From contig NZ_AZXF01000017.1 in the NCBI RefSeq assembly GCF_000515115.1, positions 96,292 to 160,291 on the forward strand: a stretch of 64,000 bases of DNA. Direction: 5' to 3'. Origin of the DNA: Nocardiopsis sp. CNT312. Lineage in GTDB: Bacteria > Actinomycetota > Actinomycetes > Streptosporangiales > Streptosporangiaceae. Below are positions 55,577 to 63,985 of the stretch, in pieces. Under the pieces are notes generated by a model that was not told the origin of the DNA, did not search any database, and was given only the letters and a program-made list of their open reading frames with translations. Numbering within the stretch: the first letter of the stretch is position 1; every line of letters starts with the position of its first letter. Made by a program: the position numbers and the translations under genes.

Positions 55577-56726
55577 CCGCGGGCCGTCCTGGACGTGCGT
55601 GGCACCGGAACCGTGGTTCGGGGCGGCGAGGGGGGTGCTGTGGGCACGGTCGGTTCCTCCCGGGGATCCTCATGCGAGCGCTGTGCCTGTGACGCCGTAC
55701 GAAGCTATCCGAGAGGCCCGGCGGGGCGCGGCGCGGGATCCGGGAGGGGGAGGGGCCGGCGGGCACCGGTCCGGGGCCCACCGGACGCCCGGCCCGCGCC
55801 CGCGCGTGCGCTCTGGCAGCGACTCCCGGGCACCGGACCTGAACCGGGGCGCGCGCCCACGCGTGCGCTCTGTCCGGTACACCCCGGCGGCGTGCCACCT
55901 CCTCGGGGCGCGCCCGGCTCGGGCATGCCCCGTGCCCCGTCGCGGCCGATCCACCGACTGCCCGCCCCCGGTGCCGCCGGACCGGTGGGCGCGGGACGCC
56001 CGCGCGCAGGGGGGCGAACGGACAGGGGCGCGTCCGGGCGCGCGGTGCCCGGGCGGCTCCCCCGCCGCGCCCTCGACGGGCACCGTGCCCGCGCACATGC
56101 CGCGTGCGCGTCCCCGATCCGGAACGCGCACGGCCGTCGCCCTTCCCAGACACGGCCTCCGGGAGGGGCGACGGCCTCTTCCGGGCACCCGGTGGCGCCC
56201 GTTCCGGACCGGGACGCCTTCGGGCACGGCGGCCCCGCCGCGCACACCGGCGCCCCGCTCCCGTCGCCGTGTCCGCCCGGGGCGGGGCTCCCCCCGCACG
56301 GGTGCACCGCTCCGGCCGTCCGAGCCCCGGGCACACCCGCCCGCTCCAGAAGGCCGTCGCGGGTGTGCCCCGCGGGCGCACGTCCTGTGGCGCGGCCGGG
56401 GAGTGCGCGCACCGTCCCCGGGCTCCGGGCACGCCGCCCACGGCGTGTGCGCACGGGGCGGGCGCCCCGGTGCGCGCGCATCCGCCCGCCCGGGGCTCCG
56501 GCGGGCGGGCGCGCCGACCTGTGCCCGTGGGCGGGCGCCCGCCCAGCGCGCACCGTTCCGGGCGCACAGGTGCCCGCCCGGAGCCTTCCGCCGCCCGGTG
56601 CGCGCGGGGCCCACCCCGGAAGGAGGGCCCTCCCCCGAAGGTCGCACACCGAATGCCGATCCGCGCCCGATGCGCCGCTGCGGGGCGGGCGATGACGCTG
56701 GGAGCAGACCCCGAGAAGGAGAGACC
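55577..56726. other. 1.15-kb gene-free, extremely GC-rich region
   Basis: Open frames run through on several strands, but all have Arg/Pro/Gly/Ala-dominated translations without domain-like patterns. Short words GGGCGC, GTGCGC, GCGCAC, GCCCGCCC and CCCGGGC recur in both orientations, most densely at 56440-56600. The texture closely resembles 24170-24650 in the integrative element. No gene can be supported here. Confidence 0.6.
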
Positions 56727-57060
56727 GTGATCCCCGCGAAGACCCCACCGCCCCTGTCCCGCCCCCCCGTCGTGCCCTGCCCGCCCCGGTGGCCGTCCTC
56801 GCATTCCTCGCCGCGGGGTGCGCCGCCCCGCCCGCAGACATTCCCGTCCCAGCGCCCCCGCACCCGCCGCAGAACTCACCGAACAGGACGTCGGTGCCTG
56901 GCGCGGCGGCCTGCTGCCCGCCGCGCCCGGAACGGCGCTCGCCCTACCGGTCCTGGTGTCCAGTGCACTGGCCCTCCTCATCGCCGCCGTCTCCTGGCCG
57001 ATCCGTGCGCTGGCCCGCTGCCTCTCGGACCGGACCGGCCGCACTGCTCGGCTGGGTGGC
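56727..57060 (+). pseudogene. Remnant of a secreted serine hydrolase-like gene
   Basis: A GTG at 56727 behind a strong AAGGAGAG site begins a frame that quickly loses sense. In a second frame PAPVAVLAFLAAGCAAPPAD shows a lipobox signal peptide. In a third ELTEQDVGAWRGGLLPAA is directly followed by LALPVLVSSALALLIAAVSW. The start (LTxxDVxAWxxGLLPAA) and the terminal membrane helices resemble beta-lactamase-type serine hydrolases of actinomycetes with the whole catalytic domain deleted. Family assignment is tentative. Confidence 0.45.
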
Positions 57061-57196
57061 GGTGATCGCCTCGCCCACCGGGTTGCGGGACGATCCCGCA
57101 GCCGTCCTGCGCGGTACCCCAAGTGCTGCAACTGCCCGGAGCCCTCGTGGCCGTCCCCGCGGCCTGTGGGTGCGGGTGGACGGGCTCCGCGGCCTC

Positions 57197-57493
57197 GCCC
57201 GCGGGCAGGGCCTAGTGGACGGGGCCGTGGCGCGCCGGGGCATGGCCGAGTTCGCCCGGCACCGTCCGCCGGACGGCGCGGACTCCGCCGTGTCGGACCT
57301 GTTCACCGCACGGGAGGCCGACACCGTGCGACTGCCCGCCCGCGGCATGTCGAACGCGGAGATCGCCCGGGCGCTGTTCGTCGAGGCCAGCACGGTCAAG
57401 TCCCACCTGGGACGGGTCATGGCCGAGATCGGCACGCGCGATCGCCTCCAGACGGTCGTGCGGGCCTACCGCGCCGGCCTCGCCCGCCCCTGA
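57197..57493 (+). pseudogene. C-terminal LuxR-type DNA-binding remnant of a response regulator
   Basis: The frame contains the linker GLVDGAVARRGMAEFARHRP and a LuxR helix-turn-helix (LFTAREADTVRLPARGMSNA, then EIARALFVEASTVKSHLGRV). No receiver domain precedes it. The upstream frame is hydrolase debris. The stop at 57493 lies inside the convergent TetR gene end. It may be translated as part of an aberrant frame, but as a response regulator it is broken. Confidence 0.6.
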
Positions 57494-58152
57494 CCGGTGA
57501 GGAGACCGTCCACCAGGGCCCGGAGCCCGTCAAGGTAGGTGTCCTGGGCGGTCAGGTCCGGCCACCGGTCCGCCACCTGGGCCAGCCGGGGCAGTTCTCC
57601 GGGGTCGAGCCCGGAGAAGCCCCTGCCCCCGTGGAACGTCCGCCCCCCGTCCGAGCGCCGCCGGGCCGCCTGGACCATGACCTCTCCGACGGTGTAGTAC
57701 CAGATCGCCCGGTAGCCGTGCACCGCGTGTTCGGGTGTGAGCCCGGACTCCGCCAGACCGTCCACGATCTGTTCGACGAACCACAGTGCCGACGTGGACG
57801 TCAGATCGTCGGCGCTGAGCACCTCCGCGATCCAGGGGTGTGTGGAGAGCACATCGTGGAGAACCGAAGCGGCGACGACCACCCGGTCGCGCGGGTGGTC
57901 GGGCAGCGGTGCGGGGCGGTGCAGCGACCGTTCGGCGTGGTCCTCCAGCAGGAGGAGTAGGAGTTCCTCCTTGTCCCGCACATGGTGGTAGAGCGCCATC
58001 GGCGTGCTGTCGACCTCTCGGGCCAACCGCCGCATCGTCAGTCGCGCCATGCCTTCCTCGGACATGATCCGGCGGGCCGCGGTGATGATCTCCCCACGGG
58101 AGATACGGGCGGTTCGGCCGCGGGCCCCGCGCGCTGTGGACGGGTTCGGCAT
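57466..58152 (-). CDS. TetR-family transcriptional regulator
   Basis: A 228-residue repressor-type protein with an N-terminal TetR helix-turn-helix (IITAARRIMSEEGMARLTMR, then LAREVDSTPMALYHHVRDKE). The C-terminal all-helical ligand domain shows LSTHPWIAEVLSADDL and HAVHGYRAIWYYTVGEVMVQ. The ATG at 58152 has GGGAGT upstream. The open frame to 58257 includes the parS site and is not protein-like. Its end overlaps the LuxR remnant by 28 bases on the opposite strand. No adjacent intact target gene is obvious. The broken hydrolase may once have been its neighbour. Confidence 0.88.
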   Translation of the reverse strand: MPNPSTARGARGRTARISRGEIITAARRIMSEEGMARLTMRRLAREVDSTPMALYHHVRDKEELLLLLLEDHAERSLHRPAPLPDHPRDRVVVAASVLHDVLSTHPWIAEVLSADDLTSTSALWFVEQIVDGLAESGLTPEHAVHGYRAIWYYTVGEVMVQAARRRSDGGRTFHGGRGFSGLDPGELPRLAQVADRWPDLTAQDTYLDGLRALVDGLLTGQGRARPAR

Positions 58153-58250
58153 ACTCCCATCATCTCCTACGTGCTGACCGGGGAGGACGCCCTCCCGCCC
58201 TTTCCCCGGCCTGGAGAGGACACCCGCGGTGCCGTCCCGGCACAGCGGGT

Positions 58251-58264
58251 GTTTCACGTGAAAC
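58251..58264. promoter_or_regulatory. parS site 6, 53 kb from the origin-proximal cluster
   Basis: Perfect GTTTCACGTGAAAC in the 145-bp gap between the TetR and YbaK-like genes, outside any gene. Confidence 0.92.
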
Positions 58265-58297
58265 GATGGACACGTGAGGGGAAGGGCCGCCGCTGCC

Positions 58298-58819
58298 CTA
58301 CTTCGACAGCGCCAGGACCTCGGCCCCCGGGAGCTCCTTCAGGGACGCCCCCGGCACCAGAAGTTTGGAGCGCCGAAGCCCGCTCCCCACCACCACGTGC
58401 GGGGTGTCGACGACCGACGCGTCGACGAGCACGGGCCACTCCCCGGGCAGGCCGAACGGTGTGATGCCCCCCTGCTCCATGCCGGTCATACCGGTGGCCT
58501 CGTCCATCGGAGCGAACGAGATCTTGCGTGCCCCCAGGTGGCGGCGGACCACACCGTTGACGTCCGCACGCCGGGTCGCCAGCACCACGCAGGCCGCGTA
58601 GGACACCGCTCCCCCGCGCTTGGCGGCCAGTACCACGCAGTTGGCGCTTGTCTCCAGAGGCATTCCGTAGCCTTCGCAGAACGCCGCGGTGTCGGCCAGC
58701 CCCGGGTCGATCCCTGCCACCCGGGCCCGTGCCTCCAGCTCCCGCAACCCCTCGCGCACCGGATCGGCCAGCAAGTCGGGGCGGTCGGTCGGGGGCGTCC
58801 AGTCGATACGGGCAGGCAC
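58298..58819 (-). CDS. YbaK/EbsC-family aminoacyl-tRNA deacylase-like protein
   Basis: A 173-residue protein of the YbaK/ProX fold, which hydrolyses mischarged aminoacyl-tRNAs such as Cys-tRNA(Pro). Visible parts are SANCVVLAAKRGGAVSYAAC, the conserved Lys in GARKISFAP, EATGMTGMEQGGITPFGLPG and the VVGSGLRRSKLLVPG strand. The GTG at 58819 has GAGGAG. A much longer open frame continues upstream but is the shadow of the neighbouring ADP-ribosylglycohydrolase gene. The tRNA specificity cannot be told. Confidence 0.87.
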   Translation of the reverse strand: MPARIDWTPPTDRPDLLADPVREGLRELEARARVAGIDPGLADTAAFCEGYGMPLETSANCVVLAAKRGGAVSYAACVVLATRRADVNGVVRRHLGARKISFAPMDEATGMTGMEQGGITPFGLPGEWPVLVDASVVDTPHVVVGSGLRRSKLLVPGASLKELPGAEVLALSK

Positions 58820-58878
58820 GGTGCGCTCCTCAGGGTCGCCGGGCACGGTCCGGCACCATGATCGCGCACTCCGCCCGG

Positions 58879-59874
58879 TCAGGCCCCTTCGGCGGTTCGG
58901 TCGTGCCGCCGCACGATCGACAGCGCCAGCTCGGCCAGACCCTCGGCCCGGTAGCCCGGCCACCCGTGCACGGCGGAGACGTACGCCTCGGGGATCGCGC
59001 CGACCCCCCACCGGGCTCCGAGCAGCGCACCCGCGATCGCCGCCACGGTGTCGGTGTCGTGGCCGGCCCGGACCGCGGTGTGCAGCGACGGAGCGAACCC
59101 GTGTGGTTCGCGGACGACCGCCGACCACGCGGCCTGGAGTGCGCGGACGACGAACCCGTTGTCCCCGAAAGCGTGCGGCGGCCAATCCTCGGCCTCGTCC
59201 AGCCACGCCGACCACGGAGCCCGTGCGTCCCAGGGCAGCAGGTCCAGCCCGGCGCGCACCCCGGACAGGTCGCCGTGGACGACCGCGCGGCGCACGCCCT
59301 CGCACCACAGGACGCAGGCCTGCCCGGCCAGCGGGTCGCCGTGGGTGAGACGGCTGTACCGGTCGGCCGCCTCGGCGAGCCCCGCCGGATCGTGCAGATA
59401 GGCCAGCGCGAGCGGGCCCGTGCGCATCAGGGAGCCGTTCCCCGCGCCCGGCACCCCGGCGGCGAACATCTCCGCCGCGGCGCTCCCCATCACCTCCGCG
59501 ACTCGTTCGCCGCCCCGGGTGGCCCCGGCGGCGCCCAGGACACGCGCGGTCTGGTTGCCGATGTCGGTGGCCCCCTCGCTCCGCCAGGTGAGGAAGGCGT
59601 CCGCGGTGCTGTTGAGCGCCGCTACGGAGAGGGGTGCCTCGTGGTCGCGCAGCGTCTCGGCGATGCACACCGCCATCTGGGTGTCGTCGGAGTACTCTCC
59701 CGGGGCGTAGGGGCCGAGCCCGCCACCGACCATCTCCGGGATCCGCTCCTCGGGCAGGGCGGGGCCGAACTCGTAGGGCACGCCGAGGGCGTCGCCGCAC
59801 GCGGTGCCCAGGAGGACGCCCGCCGCGCGGTCGTCGACGGTACCGGGGGGAGGGAACACGGTGGGGCCTCTCAC
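58879..59874 (-). CDS. ADP-ribosylglycohydrolase (DraG/ARH family)
   Basis: A 331-residue enzyme that removes ADP-ribose from proteins or small molecules using two magnesium ions. The metal ligands are visible as GEYSDDTQMAVCIAETL (about 60-75) and GHDTDTVAAIAGALLGARWG near 275, and the opening AGVLLGTACGDALGVPYEFG is typical. The GTG at 59874 starts the frame. Upstream sequence is not conserved-looking. No ADP-ribosyltransferase gene is adjacent, so the target is unknown. It is 59 bases from the YbaK-like gene on the same strand and may share its transcript. Confidence 0.9.
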   Translation of the reverse strand: MRGPTVFPPPGTVDDRAAGVLLGTACGDALGVPYEFGPALPEERIPEMVGGGLGPYAPGEYSDDTQMAVCIAETLRDHEAPLSVAALNSTADAFLTWRSEGATDIGNQTARVLGAAGATRGGERVAEVMGSAAAEMFAAGVPGAGNGSLMRTGPLALAYLHDPAGLAEAADRYSRLTHGDPLAGQACVLWCEGVRRAVVHGDLSGVRAGLDLLPWDARAPWSAWLDEAEDWPPHAFGDNGFVVRALQAAWSAVVREPHGFAPSLHTAVRAGHDTDTVAAIAGALLGARWGVGAIPEAYVSAVHGWPGYRAEGLAELALSIVRRHDRTAEGA

Positions 59875-59945
59875 ATTCGGCGGGGCGGGTGGCAGTGGGC
59901 CGTCGGCGCGGCCGGGCAGGAGGTGCCACGCGCCGCGTCCGAACG

Positions 59946-60179
59946 TCAGAAGGTCTCCTCGCAGCGGGCCAGGCGGCCGAAGTGCGCGACCGTGGCGCCG
60001 AGCGCGAAGTGCGCCGCCTGGTGCTCGGTCATCGGCACCACCCCGGCGGGGATCTGTACCCGGAAGGGGAAGTCGTCCTCGGGACGGATACGGAAATCGT
60101 CGATCACGCCCTGGGAGAGCAGCATGGTCAAAGCTTCCCGGACCTGTCCACTGCGGTTGTCCGACGCCCAGATCGACAT
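59946..60179 (-). CDS. Small hypothetical protein
   Basis: A 77-residue protein from the ATG at 60179 (MSIWASDNRSGQVREALTML). Later parts read GVIDDFRIRPEDDFPFRVQI and MTEHQAAHFALGATVAHFGR. The upstream in-frame residues are Gly-rich and unlikely to be real. It is soluble, with a helix then short strands. I recognise no family. It lies between the anti-sigma gene and the ADP-ribosylglycohydrolase gene on the same strand. Confidence 0.6.
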   Translation of the reverse strand: MSIWASDNRSGQVREALTMLLSQGVIDDFRIRPEDDFPFRVQIPAGVVPMTEHQAAHFALGATVAHFGRLARCEETF

Positions 60180-60274
60180 GCGATCACGGTAACGCACACG
60201 GACCGGACCCCAGGGGTTTTCCGGAAACTTCGCCACATCGCCACCGCCACCGCCACCGTTCGACCACGCACGTC

Positions 60275-61063
60275 TCAAAGGTTGAACTTCATGGGCTGCT
60301 CGCTGGGCTCGGGCATGCCGCCCTCGGGTTCTAGGGAGACCCCCACCTGTACGGGTGACCCCATGTCGTGGGCCATCCCCGAGTACCGGCCGTCCGAGGA
60401 GAGCGAGAGCATCCCCGCCGAGCGCATCCCGTCCTCATCGACGTACCACATCTGGTACTGCATTCCCGGCGGGGTGTCGGGCAGCCCCTCCGCGACCAGC
60501 ATGAGCGCGTCCATCTCGTAGGAGGTGAAGACCGTGGCCCGCGCCCCCTCCCCCAGGGGCCCCTCATGCATGTGCGTGTCCGGGGCCGCCAGCAGTGCCT
60601 CGACCTCGGCGCTGTGCGCGGACATCTGGTCCATGCTCCGCTCGAACGACACCAGGGTGCCCCCGAGCACCACGGCCACCAGCGCGCACGCCGCGGCCAC
60701 CAGCCACGGCAACCGGTGGCTCCACCAGCGCGCGGGACCCGCCACGACGGTTCCGGGGGCCCCGCCGGCCTCCACCTCGGCGGACGGTGGGTCGGAACCC
60801 TCCGTGCCGGCGGAGCCCGGAACCCGCTGGGGCGGGAACTGCCGGGTCCCCGCCGCGGTGTCGCGGATCCGCGACCACAGGTCCTCGGGAGGGGGCGCGG
60901 CCTCCGCGTACGCCAACCGGACCAGCGTCTCCCGGAACTCCCCCAGGTCCCTCCGGCAGTCCTCGCATCCGGGCAGGTGCCGCTCCACCGCGGCCCGCTC
61001 CTCCGGCTCCAGGGCGTCCACGGCGTACCCGGCGATCAGGCCGTGCGCGTCGATGTCGTTCAT
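60275..61063 (-). CDS. Anti-sigma factor of the RskA/RslA type
   Basis: A 262-residue membrane-anchored anti-sigma factor. The N-terminal zinc-binding domain shows HLPGCEDCRRDLGEF (HxxxCxxC) and ALEPEERAAVERHL. A single membrane helix (LPWLVAAACALVAVVLGGTL) is followed by an extracytoplasmic RskA domain (DALMLVAEGLPDTPPGMQYQ, MWYVDEDGMRSAGML). In the family the redox or envelope state releases the sigma factor. The ATG at 61063 overlaps the sigma stop, giving strict coupling. The external domain is rich in methionine (about a dozen), a possible oxidant-sensing feature (inference). Confidence 0.9.
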   Translation of the reverse strand: MNDIDAHGLIAGYAVDALEPEERAAVERHLPGCEDCRRDLGEFRETLVRLAYAEAAPPPEDLWSRIRDTAAGTRQFPPQRVPGSAGTEGSDPPSAEVEAGGAPGTVVAGPARWWSHRLPWLVAAACALVAVVLGGTLVSFERSMDQMSAHSAEVEALLAAPDTHMHEGPLGEGARATVFTSYEMDALMLVAEGLPDTPPGMQYQMWYVDEDGMRSAGMLSLSSDGRYSGMAHDMGSPVQVGVSLEPEGGMPEPSEQPMKFNL

Positions 61064-61707
61064 GCGGTCACCCCCAAGCAGTCGCGGAGTCTGATCAGGC
61101 CGTCCCGCAGGCGTCCCTTCACCGTGGTCAGCGGGACCTTGAGGAGGGCGGCGGCCTCGGCCTGCGTGTAACCGGTGTAGTAGGTCAGCTGGACCGCGTC
61201 CTTCTGCAACGAGGTCAGACGGCGCAGACAGCGGCGCACCTTCTCGCGTTCGAGACTGTTCTCCACGACCTGTTCGACCCCGTCGGTTGGGGTCGACTCC
61301 GGTTCCAGGCGTCCCGCCGCGGCCTCCCGTTCGGTCGCCGACGCCTCCGAGCGCACCCGGTCGACGGCCCTGCGGTGCGCGATCATCAGCACCCACGAAC
61401 GGGCACTCCCCCGGGAGGGGTCGAAGCGCGAACAGTTCCGCCAGACCTCCAGGAACACCTCCTGGGTGACCTCCTCCGACTGGGCCTCGTTGAGCAGGAC
61501 CCTGCGCACCACCCCGAACACGGGCCCGCCGAGCTCCCGGTAGACACGCTCGAACGCGGTGAGGTCGCCGACCGCGGTCCGGCGGAGCAGGGAGCCCAGA
61601 TCGTCCTCCGGAGGTCTGGGTCGAGGGCCGGGCCCCCGGGCGTGATCGGTTCCGATGTCCCTCACCCGTTCCACGTCCACCGTCCTCCCGCGTGTCCTAC
61701 TCGTCAT
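61060..61707 (-). CDS. ECF sigma factor, SigK-like
   Basis: A 215-residue ECF sigma factor. Region 2 shows DLTAFERVYRELGGPVFGVV, VTQEVFLEVWRNCSRFDP and GSARSWVLMIAHRRAVDRVR. Region 4 shows LTSLQKDAVQLTYYTGYTQA and PLTTVKGRLRDGLIRLRDCL. It pairs with the RskA-type anti-sigma factor encoded after it, and is divergent from the molybdoenzyme gene, whose promoter it probably recognises. The 102-bp divergent gap is the likely control point. I could not define a convincing promoter consensus there. The ATG at 61707 has no strong Shine-Dalgarno. Confidence 0.9.
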   Translation of the reverse strand: MTSRTRGRTVDVERVRDIGTDHARGPGPRPRPPEDDLGSLLRRTAVGDLTAFERVYRELGGPVFGVVRRVLLNEAQSEEVTQEVFLEVWRNCSRFDPSRGSARSWVLMIAHRRAVDRVRSEASATEREAAAGRLEPESTPTDGVEQVVENSLEREKVRRCLRRLTSLQKDAVQLTYYTGYTQAEAAALLKVPLTTVKGRLRDGLIRLRDCLGVTA

Positions 61708-61809
61708 TCGAGGCGGGGCGGCGCGGGGCGACGTTCCGGTCGGTACATGTTTACCAGTTCGTGATGACGGTGCGGGTCGCCTCCGGCGGGCCGGCGCCGA
61801 ACACAGGGC

Positions 61810-63393
61810 ATGTTCGACACCATCCGCACCTGGGTTCCGGGAGCGACCACCGGACTGGTCGCCACCGGCGCCGCGCTCGCGACCGCCGAAGTCACCGGTG
61901 CCCTGCTGTCACGTCCCTCGGCGACCCCGATTCTGGCGGTCGGGGACGCCGTCGTCGATCTGACCCCGCAGCCGGTGAAGCAGTTCGCGGTCGACGCGTT
62001 CGGTACGGCGGACAAGATCGCCCTGTTCGTCGGCATGGGGGTGATACTGGCGGTCGCCGCCGCTCTGCTGGGCGTCGCGGCCGTGCACAGGCGCTGGATC
62101 GGTTTCGCCGGTCTGGGGGCGTTCGCGGGCGCGGGGGTGCTCGCCGCTTTGACACGTCCGGACGCGGGCCCCCTCGACGTCCTGCCGACGCTCGTCGGCG
62201 CGGCGGCCTGTGCCGGTGTCCTCGTGCTGCTCCTCGGTGCGATCGCCAAGGGCCGCAGTGGCGGGGCCGAGGAGGGCCCGGAGCGGGAGGAACAGCCGCA
62301 GGGCTTCGACCGGAGGAGGTTCGCCCTGCTCGCCGGGTCGGCGGTCGCGGCCTCGGCCGCCACCGGGGTCGCGGCCAGGTTCCTGGCCGCGACCACCGCC
62401 GAGGGGCGGCTCACACCGGCCGACGTCACCCTGCCGCGTCCCGCCTTTCCGGCCGGTGCGGTTCCTGACGGGGCTGACCTGGAACTCGCCGGGCTGGACC
62501 CGTTCTTCACTCCGAACGACGAGTTCTACCGGATCGACACCGCACTGACCATCCCGCGTGTGGACGCCTCCACCTGGTCGCTGCGTATCCACGGTCTGGG
62601 CGCGACGGAACGGGTGTACACGTTTGCCGACCTGCTCGACCGGGACGACCTGGTCGAACGGGACATCACCCTGGCCTGCGTCTCCAACCCGGTCGGGGGG
62701 TCGTACGTGGGGAACGCCCGTTGGATCGGTGTGCCGCTGCGAACCCTTCTGGAGGAGGCCGGGGTACGCCCCCCAGGGGAGGGAGGGCCGGCGGATCAGC
62801 TCGTGTCGCGTTCCGATGACGGCATGACCATCGGCACGCCGGTAGCGGACGTGATGGACGGGCGGGACGCGCTCATCGCCATCGGTATGAATGGCCGTCC
62901 GCTCCCCTACAAGCACGGGTTTCCCGCCCGAATGGTGGTTCCCGGCCTCTACGGCTATGTGTCGGCGTGCAAGTGGATCGTCGACCTCGAACTGACCACC
63001 TTCGACGCCTTCGACGCCTACTGGGTGCCGCGCGGCTGGTCGGCGCGTGGACCGATCAAGACGCAGTCCCGTATCGACACTCCGAGGGTCACCCATTCCG
63101 AGGCGCCCGGGACGGTCGTGGTCGCGGGTGTGGCCTGGGCGCAGCACACCGGGATCGACCGGGTGGAGGTTCGAATCGACGATGGCGATTGGCGCGAGGC
63201 CGTACTCGCGGACGAGGACACGGCCGATACCTGGCGCCAGTGGTCCTACGAGTGGGCCGGTGCCGAGGTCGGAGAGCACCGGATCTCGGTACGTGCCACC
63301 GACCGGGACGGGCGGACACAGACCGAGGAGCGGGCCCCCGTCGCACCGGACGGTGCCACCGGCCACCACACGATCCAGGTCACCGTCGAGTGA
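61810..63393 (+). CDS. Membrane-anchored sulfite oxidase-family molybdopterin oxidoreductase
   Basis: A 527-residue protein. Residues 1-150 contain about four membrane helices. A twin-arginine-like FDRRRFALLAGSAVAASAAT follows near 166. The molybdopterin-binding domain (about 215-390) has the cofactor cysteine C290 in ITLACVSNPVGGSYVGNARW and MNGRPLPYKHGFPARMVVPG. A C-terminal Mo-co dimerisation-type domain ends the protein (VAWAQHTGIDRVEVRIDDGD). The catalytic domain is expected outside the membrane. The same superfamily includes MsrP/YedY, which reduces methionine sulfoxide. Its neighbours (sigma/anti-sigma, Met-rich lipoprotein) point to an envelope oxidant response. Confidence 0.88.
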   Translation: MFDTIRTWVPGATTGLVATGAALATAEVTGALLSRPSATPILAVGDAVVDLTPQPVKQFAVDAFGTADKIALFVGMGVILAVAAALLGVAAVHRRWIGFAGLGAFAGAGVLAALTRPDAGPLDVLPTLVGAAACAGVLVLLLGAIAKGRSGGAEEGPEREEQPQGFDRRRFALLAGSAVAASAATGVAARFLAATTAEGRLTPADVTLPRPAFPAGAVPDGADLELAGLDPFFTPNDEFYRIDTALTIPRVDASTWSLRIHGLGATERVYTFADLLDRDDLVERDITLACVSNPVGGSYVGNARWIGVPLRTLLEEAGVRPPGEGGPADQLVSRSDDGMTIGTPVADVMDGRDALIAIGMNGRPLPYKHGFPARMVVPGLYGYVSACKWIVDLELTTFDAFDAYWVPRGWSARGPIKTQSRIDTPRVTHSEAPGTVVVAGVAWAQHTGIDRVEVRIDDGDWREAVLADEDTADTWRQWSYEWAGAEVGEHRISVRATDRDGRTQTEERAPVAPDGATGHHTIQVTVE

Positions 63394-63575
63394 CCTGTTC
63401 CCGACCCTCCGCCGCGAGAACGGGAAAGGGGTGAACGGCGGAAGAAGACCAGCGGTCGGGAATGTCGAGACGACCAGAGATCGACAAAGCGAGAAGACAG
63501 AATGTCGGCGAGCACACATGGGGATCGTGTGATCACATTTCGTGTGTCCGTCGGGACAGAGAAGGAAGTAGAGAC

Positions 63576-63899
63576 ATGACCACTGCCCTGCCCAACACCC
63601 TCCGTCGACTCCTCATGGCCGGAGCCATCACCGCCACCGCGGCCCTCACCCTCGCCGCCTGCAACGACGAGCCGGTCGACGCTCCCGCGGTCGAGAGCGA
63701 GGAGATGGACGAGGGCATGGAGGAGGACTCCATGGACGAGGAGATGATGGAGGACGGTGACTCCATGGACGAGGGCATGGAGGAGGACTCCATGGACGAG
63801 GAGATGATGGAGGACGGTGACTCCATGGACGAGGGCATGGAGGAGGACTCCATGATGGACGAGGAGATGATGGAGGACTCCATGGACGAGGAGAGCTAA
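63576..63899 (+). CDS. Methionine-rich, highly acidic repeat lipoprotein
   Basis: A 107-residue lipoprotein. The signal peptide with lipobox TLAAC anchors Cys29. The mature 79 residues contain 17 methionines, about 40 Asp/Glu and no Lys or Arg. The core repeats a 20-residue unit (MDEGMEEDSMDEEMMEDGDS) two and a half times. The ATG at 63576 has AAGGAAG. It lies 182 bases after the molybdoenzyme gene on the same strand. By analogy to MrpX of hypochlorite defence it could be a sacrificial methionine store recycled by the molybdoenzyme. Metal binding is the main alternative. Confidence 0.85.
   Translation: MTTALPNTLRRLLMAGAITATAALTLAACNDEPVDAPAVESEEMDEGMEEDSMDEEMMEDGDSMDEGMEEDSMDEEMMEDGDSMDEGMEEDSMMDEEMMEDSMDEES
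63704..63850 (+). repeat. 60-bp tandem repeat in the Met-rich lipoprotein gene
   Basis: Two perfect 60-bp copies (63704-63763 and 63764-63823) and a third partial copy that diverges after about 27 bp through an extra ATG codon at 63851-63853. Identity at DNA level, not only protein level, implies recent duplication and likely length variation between strains. Confidence 0.9.
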
Positions 63900-63951
63900 C
63901 GAGCTTTCTGCTCTCATGTGGATCGCGGTGTAGAGCACAACAGCGCTCTGA

Positions 63952-63985
63952 CGTGCCCGTATCGGGGTTTCCCGGTGCGGGCACG
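63952..63985 (+). terminator. Terminator-like hairpin after the lipoprotein gene
   Basis: CGTGCCCG and CGGGCACG (8 bp) with inner GGG/CCC pairing, 53 bases after the stop. The rest of 63900-64000 shows nothing else. Confidence 0.55.

Noticed and set aside
55169..57131. Frames of 380-750 residues on both strands at 55-57 kb
   Set aside because: They are Arg/Pro/Gly-rich shadows in hyper-GC DNA. Only short remnants at 56.7-57.5 kb look protein-derived.
58298..59929. 543-residue minus-strand frame covering the YbaK-like and ADP-ribosylglycohydrolase genes
   Set aside because: Only the last 173 residues are YbaK-like, starting from the GTG at 58819 with its own ribosome binding site. The rest is out-of-frame ADP-ribosylglycohydrolase sequence, not a fusion.
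63533..63938. Ser/Pro-rich minus-strand frames opposite the Met-rich lipoprotein
   Set aside because: They mirror the 60-bp repeats. The plus strand has a ribosome binding site, signal peptide and lipobox, and the minus strand has none.
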